From NCBI RefSeq assembly GCF_900111565.1, contig NZ_FOIK01000003.1, positions 434,001-498,000 on the forward strand: a DNA stretch of 64,000 nt. Direction: 5' to 3'. A model generated the notes under the pieces. That model ran no database searches. It worked only from the letters and a program-made list of their open reading frames with translations, and was not told where the DNA came from. This stretch comes from Paenibacillus sp. NFR01. GTDB taxonomy: Bacteria > Bacillota > Bacilli > Paenibacillales > Paenibacillaceae. Shown here piece after piece: positions 7,757 to 16,594 of this stretch; the first letter of the stretch is position 1; every line of letters begins with the position of its first letter. The translations under genes and the position numbers were made by a program.

Positions 7757-9244
7757 ATGACTACAATGAGAATCAGCGGTATTTCCTCAGGGCTTGATGT
7801 TGATAGTATCGTTAAACAGCTAATGACTGCACAGCGGGTTCCATTGGATAAACTGAATCAACAGAAACAGGTTCTGCAATGGCAACGGGATAATTACCGT
7901 GAAATTAACAGTAAATTGGTTGATTTTAGAAATAACAAGTTAATGAAATTCAACACGTCTGTCCAAATGAATACGCAGTCTTCTACGGTTAGCGGAGATA
8001 CAGCAGCATTAAAGGCAGAAGCAACAGCCGATGCTAACGGAATTGAAATGAATATTAAGGTGTTAAGATTGGCGAAGCCGGCAACCCAGACTTCTTCCGG
8101 AGCAACAATGGTTAATACGACCTTAAACACCAGAATAACTTCTAGTTCGACGCTGTCCGAGCTGAATGCTATTAATACCGGTACAAGCCCTGATAGCGAC
8201 GGAAACTTTAAAATCACAATAAATGGCAATTCCATAAAAATACCAGCTACTTCAACGATCTCAGATGCGCTTACCCAAATTAACAAGACAGACGCTGCAA
8301 AAGTAACTGCCAAATTTGATGAAGCTACCGGCAAACTGGTTATTTCTTCAAAAGAATATTCTACAGGTGGAAAAGTTGTATTAGATACTACTCCTGCCGC
8401 TTCGGATACTTTTGAACAGTTGTTTGGTTCTTCCATGACGAAGACCGATTATCAAACAGCCCAGGTACAGGTTAATGGCGGGTCAACTATCGATTATGCC
8501 AGCAACAGTTTTAAATTGAATGGCGTTTCGCTGACCCTCCTTGCTCCGACAACCACGTCTGCCAAGGTCACGACAACAACTGATTCCTCCAAGGCTGTAG
8601 AAACAATAAAAGCTTTTGTGACGGCCTATAACGACTTGCTCAGCACGCTTACAACCAAGAATACGGAAGAACGCTATAAGGATTATACTCCTTTGACAGA
8701 TGAGCAAAAAAAAGAAATGTCGGATTCGGATGTCGAGAATTGGGAAACTAAAGCGAAAAGCGGCTTGTTGAAAAATGACGATATCTTAAAATCGACAATC
8801 TCCTCCATGCGTTCGATTATTACCAGTAAACTTGGAGATTTAAGTGCAGCCGGGATTACTACAGGGCAATATTATGAGAATGGCAAGCTGTATATCGACG
8901 AAGACAAATTGAAAGCTGCCTTAGAAGCTAATCCTCAGCAAGTAACGGGTATTTTTCAAGGTTCAAAGGGATTGTATAGTTCGATGTCGGATAAAGTATA
9001 TGAATCCATTCAAAGTCTTGCTTCTCGTGCGGGGACTTCGAAATACTCTTCAGACGTTACTGCTGCGTTTAACTCCGAGAGTGTTATGGGTAAAAGCTTA
9101 ACCGACTATACTAAAAGAATTTCAGACCTTCAGGATAAGTTAGATGATATGGAGACGGCTTATTATAAAAAGTTCACGGCAATGGAAACGGCAATGGCGA
9201 ATTATAGCAGCCAATCCAGTAGTCTGACGAGCATGTTATCATAA
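7757..9244 (+). CDS. fliD: Flagellar filament cap protein FliD
   Basis: 495 residues. FliD forms the cap at the filament tip and folds exported flagellin into place. The N-terminal domain begins RISGISSGLDVDSIVKQLM, the hallmark of FliD, and is followed by a coiled-coil segment rich in Gln and Lys. The middle is a Thr/Ser-rich variable region, the exposed part of the cap. The C-terminal domain (SSMRSIITSKLGDLSAAGI, then YTKRISDLQDKLDDMETAYY) ends in the heptad-like helix typical of the family. The start has an ideal AGGAGGTG ribosome site. Length is close to B. subtilis FliD. Confidence 0.93.
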   Translation: MTTMRISGISSGLDVDSIVKQLMTAQRVPLDKLNQQKQVLQWQRDNYREINSKLVDFRNNKLMKFNTSVQMNTQSSTVSGDTAALKAEATADANGIEMNIKVLRLAKPATQTSSGATMVNTTLNTRITSSSTLSELNAINTGTSPDSDGNFKITINGNSIKIPATSTISDALTQINKTDAAKVTAKFDEATGKLVISSKEYSTGGKVVLDTTPAASDTFEQLFGSSMTKTDYQTAQVQVNGGSTIDYASNSFKLNGVSLTLLAPTTTSAKVTTTTDSSKAVETIKAFVTAYNDLLSTLTTKNTEERYKDYTPLTDEQKKEMSDSDVENWETKAKSGLLKNDDILKSTISSMRSIITSKLGDLSAAGITTGQYYENGKLYIDEDKLKAALEANPQQVTGIFQGSKGLYSSMSDKVYESIQSLASRAGTSKYSSDVTAAFNSESVMGKSLTDYTKRISDLQDKLDDMETAYYKKFTAMETAMANYSSQSSSLTSMLS

Positions 9245-9265
9245 CGAAGTGAAAGGTGGAGGGGT

Positions 9266-9655
9266 ATGATTTCATCTCCATACGATAAATACCGGCAATC
9301 ATCAATTCAAACTTCAAGTCCTTCTCAATTGCTGCTAATGTTATTTGATGGAGCAATCCGCTTTGGCAAAACAGCAATTGACGGTATTGATACAGCTGAT
9401 CACAACAAAGCCAGTGTTAACTTTGGCAAAGCGCAAGCAATCGTCAGTGAACTTCGAGCCACCTTGGATCGATCATACGAAGTTTCGAATGGTCTGGCTG
9501 CAATGTATGAATATATAAACTATCTCTTTATTGAATCCAATATTAAGAAAAGCAAGCAACAAGCAGAAGAAGCTATCGGCTATCTTCAGGAATTACGTCA
9601 GACTTTTGCGGAAGCGGCAAAGCTGGTAGCGAGCCAAGACTTACAGCATGGATGA
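9266..9655 (+). CDS. fliS: Flagellin export chaperone FliS
   Basis: 129 residues, the usual FliS length. It binds the C terminus of flagellin in the cytoplasm and keeps it unfolded for export. The N-terminal YDKYRQSSIQTSSPSQLLLMLFDGAIRF pattern and the later LAAMYEYINYLFIESNIK are characteristic. The ribosome site AGGTGGAGG lies five bases before the ATG. The gene is 21 bases after fliD and its end overlaps the next start by eight bases, so fliS and fliT are probably translated together. Confidence 0.92.
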   Translation: MISSPYDKYRQSSIQTSSPSQLLLMLFDGAIRFGKTAIDGIDTADHNKASVNFGKAQAIVSELRATLDRSYEVSNGLAAMYEYINYLFIESNIKKSKQQAEEAIGYLQELRQTFAEAAKLVASQDLQHG

Positions 9656-9983
9656 ACTTCTCAATAACCTCGAACAGCTGACAAACCTGATGATTTCTGA
9701 CTTGGACAATGCTCCCTACGAATCCCTCGAGAACTTTGTCGAAGAACGCCAGAAGCTTGTCGATGCCATCGGTCTGGAAGTCGAAAAATGCGCTTTAACC
9801 TCTGCACAAAAGGAAAAATTGTCCCGGATCATGGAGCATGATTCCGCCATCATCGCCCGCATGAATGCGCACCGGCTTGAGGCATTGGATGGGCTGCAGC
9901 GCCGTAATCAGGCTAAAATGCAGCGCAGCGCCTACGAATCAGCTTACACCCCGGACAGCATTTTGATGGACCGGAAAAAATAA
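9648..9983 (+). CDS. fliT: FliT-like flagellar chaperone
   Basis: A 111-residue, mostly helical protein with a charged coiled-coil character and no membrane segment. Sequence signatures are weak, as is usual for FliT. The call rests on size, helical content and position directly after fliS, overlapping it by eight bases, exactly as in B. subtilis. FliT proteins bind FliD before export. A terminator hairpin follows within about 20 bases, closing the flagellar operon. Confidence 0.72.
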   Translation: MDELLNNLEQLTNLMISDLDNAPYESLENFVEERQKLVDAIGLEVEKCALTSAQKEKLSRIMEHDSAIIARMNAHRLEALDGLQRRNQAKMQRSAYESAYTPDSILMDRKK

Positions 9984-10004
9984 AATATACGGAATGTTTC
10001 AACC

Positions 10005-10044
10005 AAGGAGGAGACGGGTATTATATAACGTCTGCTCCTTTTTT
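10005..10044 (+). terminator. Intrinsic terminator after fliT
   Basis: Arms 10005-10016 (AAGGAGGAGACG) and 10029-10040 pair over 12 positions with one mismatch and are followed by a T run. Confidence 0.8.
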
Positions 10045-10125
10045 GATGGAAATATTGCCGGAAGCGCTTCATAAAGGTTAATTAAGGCATGGTAAAATAT
10101 TGAAAGTAATCATTTACTATTCCAA

Positions 10126-10155
10126 TTGACAATGGAGAAGGACCGGTGGTATAGT
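10126..10155 (+). promoter_or_regulatory. Sigma-A promoter of the cold-shock gene
   Basis: A perfect -35 TTGACA at 10126-10131 and -10 TATAGT at 10150-10155, 18 bases apart, would start transcription near 10162 and leave a leader of about 47 bases before the cold-shock ATG. Confidence 0.75.
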
Positions 10156-10208
10156 CGAATTGTGAGCAAGACTCACGTTCATTTGATGACGAAGGGAATG
10201 TTTAATCA

Positions 10209-10406
10209 ATGGAAGGTAAAGTAAAATGGTTTAACGCAGAAAAAGGCTATGGCTTTATCGAAACTGCTGAAGGCGGCGACGTATTCGTACACTTCTCCGC
10301 AATCCAAGCTGACGGATTCAAAACTTTGGACGAAGGTCAATCCGTAGAGTTTGACATCGTTGAAGGCGCACGCGGACCACAAGCAGCTAACGTCATCAAA
10401 TTATAA
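10209..10406 (+). CDS. csp: Cold-shock protein, CspA/CspB family
   Basis: 65 residues forming a single cold-shock domain, a five-strand beta barrel that binds single-stranded nucleic acid and acts as an RNA chaperone. Both RNP motifs are present: KGYGFIE (RNP1) and DVFVHFSAI (RNP2), with the aromatic residues that stack on bases. Length equals that of B. subtilis CspB-type proteins. The gene is monocistronic between its own strong promoter and a terminator. Genomes of this type carry several paralogs, so a letter cannot be assigned. Confidence 0.95.
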   Translation: MEGKVKWFNAEKGYGFIETAEGGDVFVHFSAIQADGFKTLDEGQSVEFDIVEGARGPQAANVIKL

Positions 10407-10469
10407 TCATCCGGCGAAGCCGACCTACATATAATGGTAGATGGTTAGCAATTGAGACAACGCTAGCGC

Positions 10470-10501
10470 GGACTCTGGGATTACTCCCAGGGTCCTTTTT
10501 T
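10470..10501 (+). terminator. Intrinsic terminator after the cold-shock gene
   Basis: Arms 10470-10480 (GGACTCTGGGA) and 10485-10495 pair fully with one G-T wobble, with a loop of four bases and a following T6 run. Confidence 0.9.
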
Positions 10502-10603
10502 GTTGGATTCGCGGGGATATATAGCACAAGAAATCAGGAATACTAAGGCGGCCGGAAGATCTAAATGGCATGTCAGCGGATTGTAAAACGAAAGCGATTT
10601 ATT

Positions 10604-10632
10604 TTTACTTAGCCCTGACAATTTGGTATAAT
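10604..10632 (+). promoter_or_regulatory. Extended -10 promoter of hpf
   Basis: TGGTATAAT ending at 10632 is an extended -10 element (TGnTATAAT). The -35 region near 10604-10609 (TTTACT) is weak, as is common for extended -10 promoters. The ATG of hpf is 28 bases downstream. Confidence 0.55.
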
Positions 10633-10659
10633 GGGGTTGTAAACAAAGGAGGAGTGCCC

Positions 10660-11211
10660 ATGCAATTCAGCATTCGAGGTCAACAGATTGATGTGACGGA
10701 CGCTTTGAGAGACTATGTTGATAAGAAACTCAGCAGGCTTGAGAAGTATTTCGATGCACCCCCTACCTCTGAAGGATTTGTGACCCTTGCCGTGGTCCGC
10801 GGACTTCACACTGTGGAAGTCACCATCCCGCTGGCCGGCGTGACCCTTCGCGCAGAAGACCGCAGCGATGATATGTATGCTTCGATCGATGCCGTTGTGG
10901 ACAAGCTGGAACGTCAAATCCGCAAACACAAAACCAAACTTAATCGTAAATTCCGCCAGGAAGGAAGCCTGAAGACACTGTTTGTGGAAGGGTCGGCCGG
11001 CGCTGTAGCTGTGGAAGAACATGATTACGATGATTTGGAGGTTGTGCGGAACAAACGGTTCACGCTGAAACCGATGGATGTGGAGGAAGCCATCCTGCAG
11101 ATGAATATGGTTGGCCACAATTTCTTTGTCTTCTCCAACATTGACACCTCCGAGGTGAGTGTCGTTTACAAACGCCATGACGGAAAGTATGGACTGATTG
11201 AACAGAATTAA
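10660..11211 (+). CDS. hpf: Long-form ribosome hibernation promoting factor
   Basis: 183 residues from the ATG at 10660, which has an AGGAGG ribosome site seven bases upstream. The N-terminal domain (MQFSIRGQQIDVTDALRDYV to about residue 100) is the HPF/YfiA fold that binds in the decoding centre of the 30S subunit. The C-terminal domain from about residue 125 (VVRNKRFTLKPMDVEEAILQMNMVGHNFFVF, quoted here in separate parts: RNKRFTLKPM, EEAILQMNM, GHNFFVF) is the dimerisation domain of long HPFs, which pairs ribosomes into inactive 100S particles. It lies between fliT and secA as in B. subtilis. Its own promoter and terminator make it monocistronic. Confidence 0.93.
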   Translation: MQFSIRGQQIDVTDALRDYVDKKLSRLEKYFDAPPTSEGFVTLAVVRGLHTVEVTIPLAGVTLRAEDRSDDMYASIDAVVDKLERQIRKHKTKLNRKFRQEGSLKTLFVEGSAGAVAVEEHDYDDLEVVRNKRFTLKPMDVEEAILQMNMVGHNFFVFSNIDTSEVSVVYKRHDGKYGLIEQN

Positions 11212-11252
11212 CCGTCGCATGGCCGAAGCTAGTTTACGAATAAAATAAACCA

Positions 11253-11286
11253 AGCCCCTCTCCGCTCGAAACGGAGGGGGCTTTTA
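11253..11286 (+). terminator. Intrinsic terminator after hpf
   Basis: GCCCCTCTCCG (11254-11264) pairs imperfectly with CGGAGGGGGC (11272-11281), followed by TTTT. Confidence 0.65.
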
Positions 11287-11504
11287 TGCGTATATACAAG
11301 GTATTCCGTACCGGGGCTGTGACAACTATGTGCCTTTTTGATTATGAAAAATAAGGTTAGGACTGCTTGTATTGCGGCTTCTCTTACAAACTGTTACAAT
11401 TTATGAAGCAGCGGAATCGAAATTTTACATTGGCCCTTTCAATTTGTGAAAGATCAAGGATGGGCTAAGGTTCCACCATCTGTGTTGCATGAAAGGGGTT
11501 AACC

Positions 11505-14012
11505 ATGCTAGGACTTGTCAAAAAAATATTCGGCGACACCAATGAACGGGATGTCAAACGTCTGATGAAGACGGTCGATGTAATTAACGGTCTGGAGCCG
11601 CAATTTGTGGCATTGTCGGACGAAGCGCTCCAAGCGAAAACTGCTGAATTCCGCGCTCGTATCGAGAAGGGCGAAACGCTCGAAGAAATTCTTCCTGAAG
11701 CTTTTGCTACCGTACGCGAAGCATCCAAACGGACGCTGGGCATGCGGCATTTTGACGTACAGTTAATCGGGGGCATGGCGCTGCACGAAGGCCGCATCTC
11801 CGAGATGAAGACCGGTGAAGGTAAAACGCTGGTCGGTACGCTGCCGGTATACCTGAATGCACTGCTGGGCAAAGGCGTGCATGTCGTTACGGTCAATGAT
11901 TATCTGGCTCAGCGCGACAGCGCGCAAATGGGGCAAATTTATAATTTCCTGGGGATGACGGTGGGGGTAAACCTCAGCGGCATGGACCATGCTGATAAAC
12001 AAGCGGCGTATGCCTGCGATATTACGTACGGAACGAACAACGAGTTCGGATTCGACTACCTGCGCGACAACATGGTGCTCTACAAAGAGCAGATGGTTCA
12101 GCGCCCGCTCTATTTCTGTATTATTGACGAAGTGGACTCCATCCTGATTGACGAAGCGCGGACGCCGCTCATTATTTCCGGACAAGCCGAAAAGTCGACC
12201 GAGCTGTACTACTCCGCAGACCGTTTTGTGAAGAAGCTGGAGCCGGAAGAAGATTACACGGTAGACATCAAGGTGAAGTCGGTAGCGCTCACGGAAAAAG
12301 GCGTGGCCAAAGCCGAAAAAGCTTTTGGTGTCGACAATCTGTATGACCAAAGCCATGTCACGCTGAATCACCATATCGTCCAAGCGCTGAAAGCCAATGT
12401 AATCATGCGCCGGGACGTGGATTATGTCGTCAACGATGATGAAGTTGTCATTGTCGACGAATTCACCGGCCGTCTGATGGCCGGCCGCCGCTACAGCGAC
12501 GGTCTGCATCAAGCCATTGAAGCGAAGGAAGAAATTCAGGTTCAGAACGAGAGCATGACGCTCGCAACAATTACATTCCAGAACTACTTCCGGATGTACC
12601 GCAAGCTGGGCGGCATGACGGGTACGGCAAAGACCGAAGAAGAAGAATTCAAGAAGATCTACGGACTTGAAGTGCTCCAGATCCCGACGAATAAACCGAA
12701 TCAACGTCTCGACATGCCGGATGTCGTGTATAAGAGCGAAAAAGGCAAATTCAACGCCGTGGTGGAAGAGATCGTTGAACGCCATAAAAAGAACCAGCCG
12801 GTATTGGTGGGTACGGTATCCATCGAAAATTCTGAGCTCGTTTCGGAAATGCTGAAACGCAAAGGCGTGAAGCACCAGGTTCTGAATGCGAAACATCATG
12901 CTGCCGAGGCCGAAATTATTTCCCAAGCGGGACAGGCCGGTACAGTAACAATTGCAACAAACATGGCGGGACGCGGTACGGATATCGTGCTTGGCGAAGG
13001 CGTAACCGAACTTGGCGGCTTGCATATCATTGGTACGGAGCGCCACGAATCGCGCCGGATCGATAACCAGCTGCGCGGCCGTGCCGGTCGTCAAGGCGAC
13101 CCGGGCTCCACGCAATTCTATTTGTCGCTTGGCGACGAACTGATGAAGCGTTTTGGCGCGGACAACGTGCTGGGCATGATGGACCGCCTGGGCTTTGCCG
13201 AAGACCAGCCGATTGAAAGCCGGATGATCACGAGAGCGATCGAATCTGCGCAAAAACGGGTGGAAGGCAATAACTTCGACGTGCGTAAAGTCGTCCTCCA
13301 ATATGACGACGTGATGAACCAGCAGCGGGAGATCATCTACAAGCAGCGCCGCGAAATTCTCGAATCCGAGAATATCAAGGATGTTGTTGTAGGCATGATC
13401 AAACCGGTCATCGAACGTGTCGTTCAGGCGCATTGCACCGACGACATTCCGGAGAACTGGGAACTGCAAGAGGTTGCCGACTACGTGAACAGCAAGCTGC
13501 TTGACGAAGGCGCCTTGACCCGCGACGACCTGTGGGGCAAAGAAGTTGACGAGATGGTCGAGTTTATCTTCGGCCGCGTTATGGATAAATATGCTGAGCG
13601 CGAATCCCGTCTTGGACCTGAACTGGTCCGCGAATTCGAGAAGGTTATCCTGCTTCGTTCCGTGGACAGCAAATGGATGGATCATATCGACGCGATGGAT
13701 CAGCTGCGTCAAGGGATTCACCTGCGCGCTTACGGCGGTACCGATCCGCTTCGCGAGTATCAATTCGAAGGCTTTGAAATGTTTAACGCCATGACTGCAA
13801 GCATTCAAGAAGAAGTGGCGAACTACATTATGAAGGCCCACATCGAAGCGAACCAGGAGCGTCAATCGGTTGTGGATGAAGACAAAATCTCCACCAACGC
13901 CGAGCCGGTCGAGAAACGTCCGGTACACGTACAGCAAACCGTTGGCCGTAACGATCCGTGCCCATGCGGCAGCGGCAAGAAGTACAAGAACTGCCACGGT
14001 CAAAACGTGTAA
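11505..14012 (+). CDS. secA: Protein translocase ATPase SecA
   Basis: 835 residues, the normal length for a Firmicute SecA1. It is the ATPase motor that pushes preproteins through SecYEG. The Walker A motif KTGEGKT is at about residues 102-108, and the DEVDSIL Walker B lies near 208-214. The helicase-like second nucleotide fold has NMAGRGTDI and [13 protein letters not shown]. The C-terminal tail ends in the zinc-binding [14 protein letters not shown], which contacts SecB or ribosomes in other species. It starts at the ATG at 11505 after an AAAGGGG ribosome site. The 290 bases before it hold no other gene; TTGCGG at 11373 and TACAAT at 11395 are a possible promoter. The gene is AT-to-GC balanced like its downstream neighbours, unlike the AT-rich sugar genes. 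Confidence 0.97.
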   Translation: MLGLVKKIFGDTNERDVKRLMKTVDVINGLEPQFVALSDEALQAKTAEFRARIEKGETLEEILPEAFATVREASKRTLGMRHFDVQLIGGMALHEGRISEMKTGEGKTLVGTLPVYLNALLGKGVHVVTVNDYLAQRDSAQMGQIYNFLGMTVGVNLSGMDHADKQAAYACDITYGTNNEFGFDYLRDNMVLYKEQMVQRPLYFCIIDEVDSILIDEARTPLIISGQAEKSTELYYSADRFVKKLEPEEDYTVDIKVKSVALTEKGVAKAEKAFGVDNLYDQSHVTLNHHIVQALKANVIMRRDVDYVVNDDEVVIVDEFTGRLMAGRRYSDGLHQAIEAKEEIQVQNESMTLATITFQNYFRMYRKLGGMTGTAKTEEEEFKKIYGLEVLQIPTNKPNQRLDMPDVVYKSEKGKFNAVVEEIVERHKKNQPVLVGTVSIENSELVSEMLKRKGVKHQVLNAKHHAAEAEIISQAGQAGTVTIATNMAGRGTDIVLGEGVTELGGLHIIGTERHESRRIDNQLRGRAGRQGDPGSTQFYLSLGDELMKRFGADNVLGMMDRLGFAEDQPIESRMITRAIESAQKRVEGNNFDVRKVVLQYDDVMNQQREIIYKQRREILESENIKDVVVGMIKPVIERVVQAHCTDDIPENWELQEVADYVNSKLLDEGALTRDDLWGKEVDEMVEFIFGRVMDKYAERESRLGPELVREFEKVILLRSVDSKWMDHIDAMDQLRQGIHLRAYGGTDPLREYQFEGFEMFNAMTASIQEEVANYIMKAHIEANQERQSVVDEDKISTNAEPVEKRPVHVQQTVGRNDPCPCGSGKKYKNCHGQNV

Positions 14013-14055
14013 TATGTCGAACTAAACCGGAAGAAGCGAACAACCAATAAATAAT

Positions 14056-14104
14056 AAACTGCGGCCCGGCCGGGCGAACCTGTCACGGCTTGGCCGCAGT
14101 TTTA
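14056..14104 (+). terminator. Intrinsic terminator between secA and prfB
   Basis: AAACTGCGGCC (14056-14066) pairs perfectly with GGCCGCAGTTT (14092-14102), with a GC-rich interior and a short T run. Confidence 0.7.
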
Positions 14105-14124
14105 TGAATGAAAGGTGATGCAGC

Positions 14125-15238
14125 GTGATCGATTCCAAGTACAAACAAGATCTACGTGAGATCGGCAAGAAATTAAATAATCTTAGGGGGTCTCTTTGAC
14201 TTAGACCTTAAGCGTGAAATGGTCTCCAACTTTGAGGAGAAAATGTCCGCTCCCGACTTTTGGGACGACAATGAGAGAGCGCAGAGCGTGATCGCGGAGA
14301 TGAACGCGGTGAAGTCTGCGGTAGATCAGTTCGAGAAGCTGGAACAGGAATACGACGATGCCCAGGTCATGCTGGAACTCGCGGACGAAGAGGATGACGA
14401 GTCGCTCTTAACCGATGTCATCGAATCGATCCGCAGCGTCGTGGCCAAAGTCGACGAGTTCGAGCTTCAGCTTTTGCTGAATCAGCCGTACGACAAGCTG
14501 AATGCCATTCTGGAGCTGCACCCGGGGGCCGGCGGCACCGAGTCCCAGGACTGGGGACAAATGCTGCTGCGCATGTACACCCGCTGGGCGGAGAAGCGCG
14601 GCTTCAAAGTGGAAATGCTCGATTATTTACCGGGTGACGAAGCGGGGATCAAAAGCGTTACGCTTCTGATCAAAGGGTTTAACGCTTACGGTTATCTGAA
14701 AGCCGAAAAAGGCGTGCACCGTCTGGTGCGGATTTCGCCGTTCGACTCCTCGGGCCGCCGTCATACTTCGTTTGTCTCCTGCGACGTAGTACCGGAAATT
14801 TCCGATGATGTTGAGGTCGAGATCCGTACCGAGGATCTGAAGATCGATACGTACCGGGCCAGCGGCGCCGGCGGTCAGCATATCAATACAACGGACTCGG
14901 CGGTGCGGATCACCCACTTGCCGACAGGCGTTGTGGTGACCTGCCAGAACGAACGGTCGCAGATCAAAAACCGGGAGCGCGCGATGCAAATGCTGCGTTC
15001 CAAGCTGTACGAACGAAAACTGCAGGAGCAACAACAGCAGCTGGATGAAATCCGAGGCGAACAGTCGGATATTGCTTGGGGCAGCCAGATCCGCTCCTAT
15101 GTATTCCATCCCTATAGTATGGTAAAGGATCACCGCACTTCCGTGGAGACAGGGAACGTGGGTGCCGTGATGGATGGCGACCTGGATGCGTTTATCGATG
15201 GATTTTTGCGCAGCCAGATCAAAACTGAAGTTGAATAG
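14125..15238 (+). CDS. prfB: Peptide chain release factor 2, with programmed +1 frameshift
   Basis: RF2 terminates translation at UGA and UAA. The coding sequence is in two frames: 14125-14196 from a GTG start (ribosome site AAAGGTG seven bases upstream), then 14198-15238 after skipping one base, giving 370 residues. Codon 25 in the first frame is an in-frame TGA at 14197-14199. The recognition motif SPF ([12 protein letters not shown]) and the catalytic GGQ at about residues 249-251 in [11 protein letters not shown] are intact, so the product is functional. A reader scanning one frame would see only a protein starting at 14219 and miss 31 N-terminal residues. It follows secA, as in most Firmicutes. 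Confidence 0.96.
14185..14200 (+). promoter_or_regulatory. RF2 autoregulatory frameshift signal
   Basis: An internal Shine-Dalgarno-like AGGGGG at 14185-14190, three bases, then CTTTGAC with the stop TGA at 14197-14199. This is the classic prfB arrangement: when RF2 is scarce the ribosome pauses at UGA and slips +1 on CUU, restoring RF2 synthesis. Confidence 0.95.
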
Positions 15239-15247
15239 CATATTTGG

Positions 15248-15282
15248 AATTCCTACGTTTCCTCGGAAGTGTAGGAATTTTT
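15248..15282 (+). terminator. Intrinsic terminator after prfB
   Basis: AATTCCTAC (15248-15256) pairs perfectly with GTAGGAATT (15271-15279), followed by TTTT. Confidence 0.75.
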
Positions 15283-15346
15283 GCTGTGGACGATAGTATA
15301 AAGAGGCGCGAAGTCGCCTGAACCATTATTGAAGGAGTATTATTTC

Positions 15347-16231
15347 ATGCAGAAAACGAATTCCCGCAATAAACCGCCGCTCATCCCGCTCAACGGGCCC
15401 ATCCGGCATACTGTAGATATTTTCCTGATTTTGCTGGGCTCGCTGATTACGGGGCTGGCGTTTAACTTGTTCTTTTTGCCAAACCGAATCGCCTCCGGCG
15501 GCGTCTCGGGTTTGTCCGTCTTGGCCGAAGCCTGGTTTGGCGCGGAGCCGGCATTTACACAGTGGGCGCTGAACATTCCGCTGTTCATCTTGGGCGTTAT
15601 TTTTCTCGGAAAACAATACGGCGCGCGTTCGCTGCTCGGCAGCTTTGTATTGCCGCTGTTTATTTATCTGACCAAAGATGGTCCGGTTCCTACGCATAAC
15701 CCGCTGCTTGCTTCCGTATATGGCGGGATCGGCGTGGGTCTGGGACTTGGCCTGGTATTCCGCGGACGCGGATCGACCGGCGGCCTGACGATTCTGGCGC
15801 AGATTATCCAGAAAATCACCGGGTTCAGCTTTTCGCTGTCTGTTGTGCTGCTGGACGGAACAGTCATTACGCTGGCCGCATTCGTGCTGGGCATGGAGCA
15901 GGCGATGTATGCATTGATCGGGCTTTTTGTCACGGGGAAGGTCATCAACGCGCTGGAGGTCGGTTTCAGCAATACCAAGGTTGCGTATATTATCGCGGAC
16001 AAAACCGAAGAGATTTCGCAGGCGATTCTTCATGATCTCGACCGGGGGTTGACCAAACTGAATGCCGAAGGCGGTTATACCGGCGATCACCGGGTCGTGC
16101 TGATGGTCGTCGTCGGCCAAAATGAAATTACCCGTCTGAAAGCGATCGTCCGCTCGGTGGATCGGGGCGCGTTCGTTATTATCAGCGAAGCCCATGAAGT
16201 GCTGGGTGAAGGATTTAAGAGGGAAGCTTAA
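15347..16231 (+). CDS. YitT family membrane protein (DUF161 plus DUF2179)
   Basis: 294 residues from the ATG at 15347, which has a GAAGGAG ribosome site nine bases upstream; an in-frame TTG at 15329 lies before that site. The N-terminal two thirds contain about five hydrophobic segments, with the family's conserved FNLFFLPNRIASGGVSGLS and GSTGGLTILAQI. The last 85 residues form a soluble DUF2179 domain (VAYIIADKTEEISQAIL, then GGYTGDHRVVLMVVVG). The biochemical role of this family is unknown. The B. subtilis paralog YvjA lies in the same neighbourhood, as I recall. It is monocistronic between two terminators. Confidence 0.85.
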   Translation: MQKTNSRNKPPLIPLNGPIRHTVDIFLILLGSLITGLAFNLFFLPNRIASGGVSGLSVLAEAWFGAEPAFTQWALNIPLFILGVIFLGKQYGARSLLGSFVLPLFIYLTKDGPVPTHNPLLASVYGGIGVGLGLGLVFRGRGSTGGLTILAQIIQKITGFSFSLSVVLLDGTVITLAAFVLGMEQAMYALIGLFVTGKVINALEVGFSNTKVAYIIADKTEEISQAILHDLDRGLTKLNAEGGYTGDHRVVLMVVVGQNEITRLKAIVRSVDRGAFVIISEAHEVLGEGFKREA

Positions 16232-16240
16232 TCTTCTATG

Positions 16241-16266
16241 AAAAGAGAAGGTAAGCTTCTCTTTTT
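16241..16266 (+). terminator. Intrinsic terminator after the YitT family gene
   Basis: AAAAGAGAAG (16241-16250) and CTTCTCTTTT (16256-16265) form a perfect 10-base stem with a five-base loop, ending in a T run. The A/T symmetry would let it act on both strands. Confidence 0.85.
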
Positions 16267-16301
16267 GCATCCGGGGACGCAGAAAATCCTTCACATTATG
16301 T

Positions 16302-16331
16302 GTTGTATTTATATGAATACGGTCGTATAAT
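16302..16331 (+). promoter_or_regulatory. Probable promoter of the arginine operon with a possible ArgR site
   Basis: TTGTAT at 16302-16307 and TATAAT at 16326-16331 are 18 bases apart. The spacer holds ATATGAATA at about 16311-16319, which resembles half of an ArgR box (TGAATA near an AT-rich palindrome), and a partly symmetric ATACATA follows the -10. Arginine repression here is expected from the pathway; the operator itself is only a weak match. Confidence 0.5.
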
Positions 16332-16419
16332 AATACATATTTGCAGGACGGTATAGCATTGAAATAAAAACGATATAGATTGTTTTGAGCATTTTTGGGG
16401 AAAGGAAGGAGTGCGTAGA

Positions 16420-16527
16420 GGAAGTTTGGAACTGTAGGAGCGAAGCGTTCGCCTTTGTCTCCGGATTTTAACCGCTAGCGGTTTCAAAATAGAAATCTGG
16501 AGACAACAGCGACCGAAAGTCCAAACA
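16420..16527 (+). repeat. Long nested hairpin in the argC leader (possible structured RNA or intergenic repeat)
   Basis: The outer arms GTTTGGAACT (16424-16433) and AGTCCAAAC (16518-16526) pair with one bulge. Inside, TTGTCTCCGGATTT (about 16455-16468) pairs with AAATCTGGAGACAA (about 16493-16506), and the tip has ACCGC and GCGGT-like arms around TAGC. Short pairings continue between these two stems. It is not a T-box: no specifier loop or T-box sequence is visible, and there is no T tract. It lies about 70 bases before argC and would be in the transcript. I recall similar hairpins between genes in Paenibacillus, but could not check. Confidence 0.6.
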
Positions 16528-16594
16528 TCACCGCAGCAGCGACGGAGTATTTTCCCAAGTATGACAAAGTAATTTATATTCGCAGGAAGCGGGG

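Noticed and set aside
11763..14003. A long open frame of about 746 codons on the minus strand across secA
   Set aside because: It mirrors the secA frame, has no ribosome site or recognisable domain, and secA is clearly the real gene.
16332..16594. A T-box or arginine riboswitch before argC
   Set aside because: The hairpin is strong, but there is no T-box sequence and no terminator with a T run.
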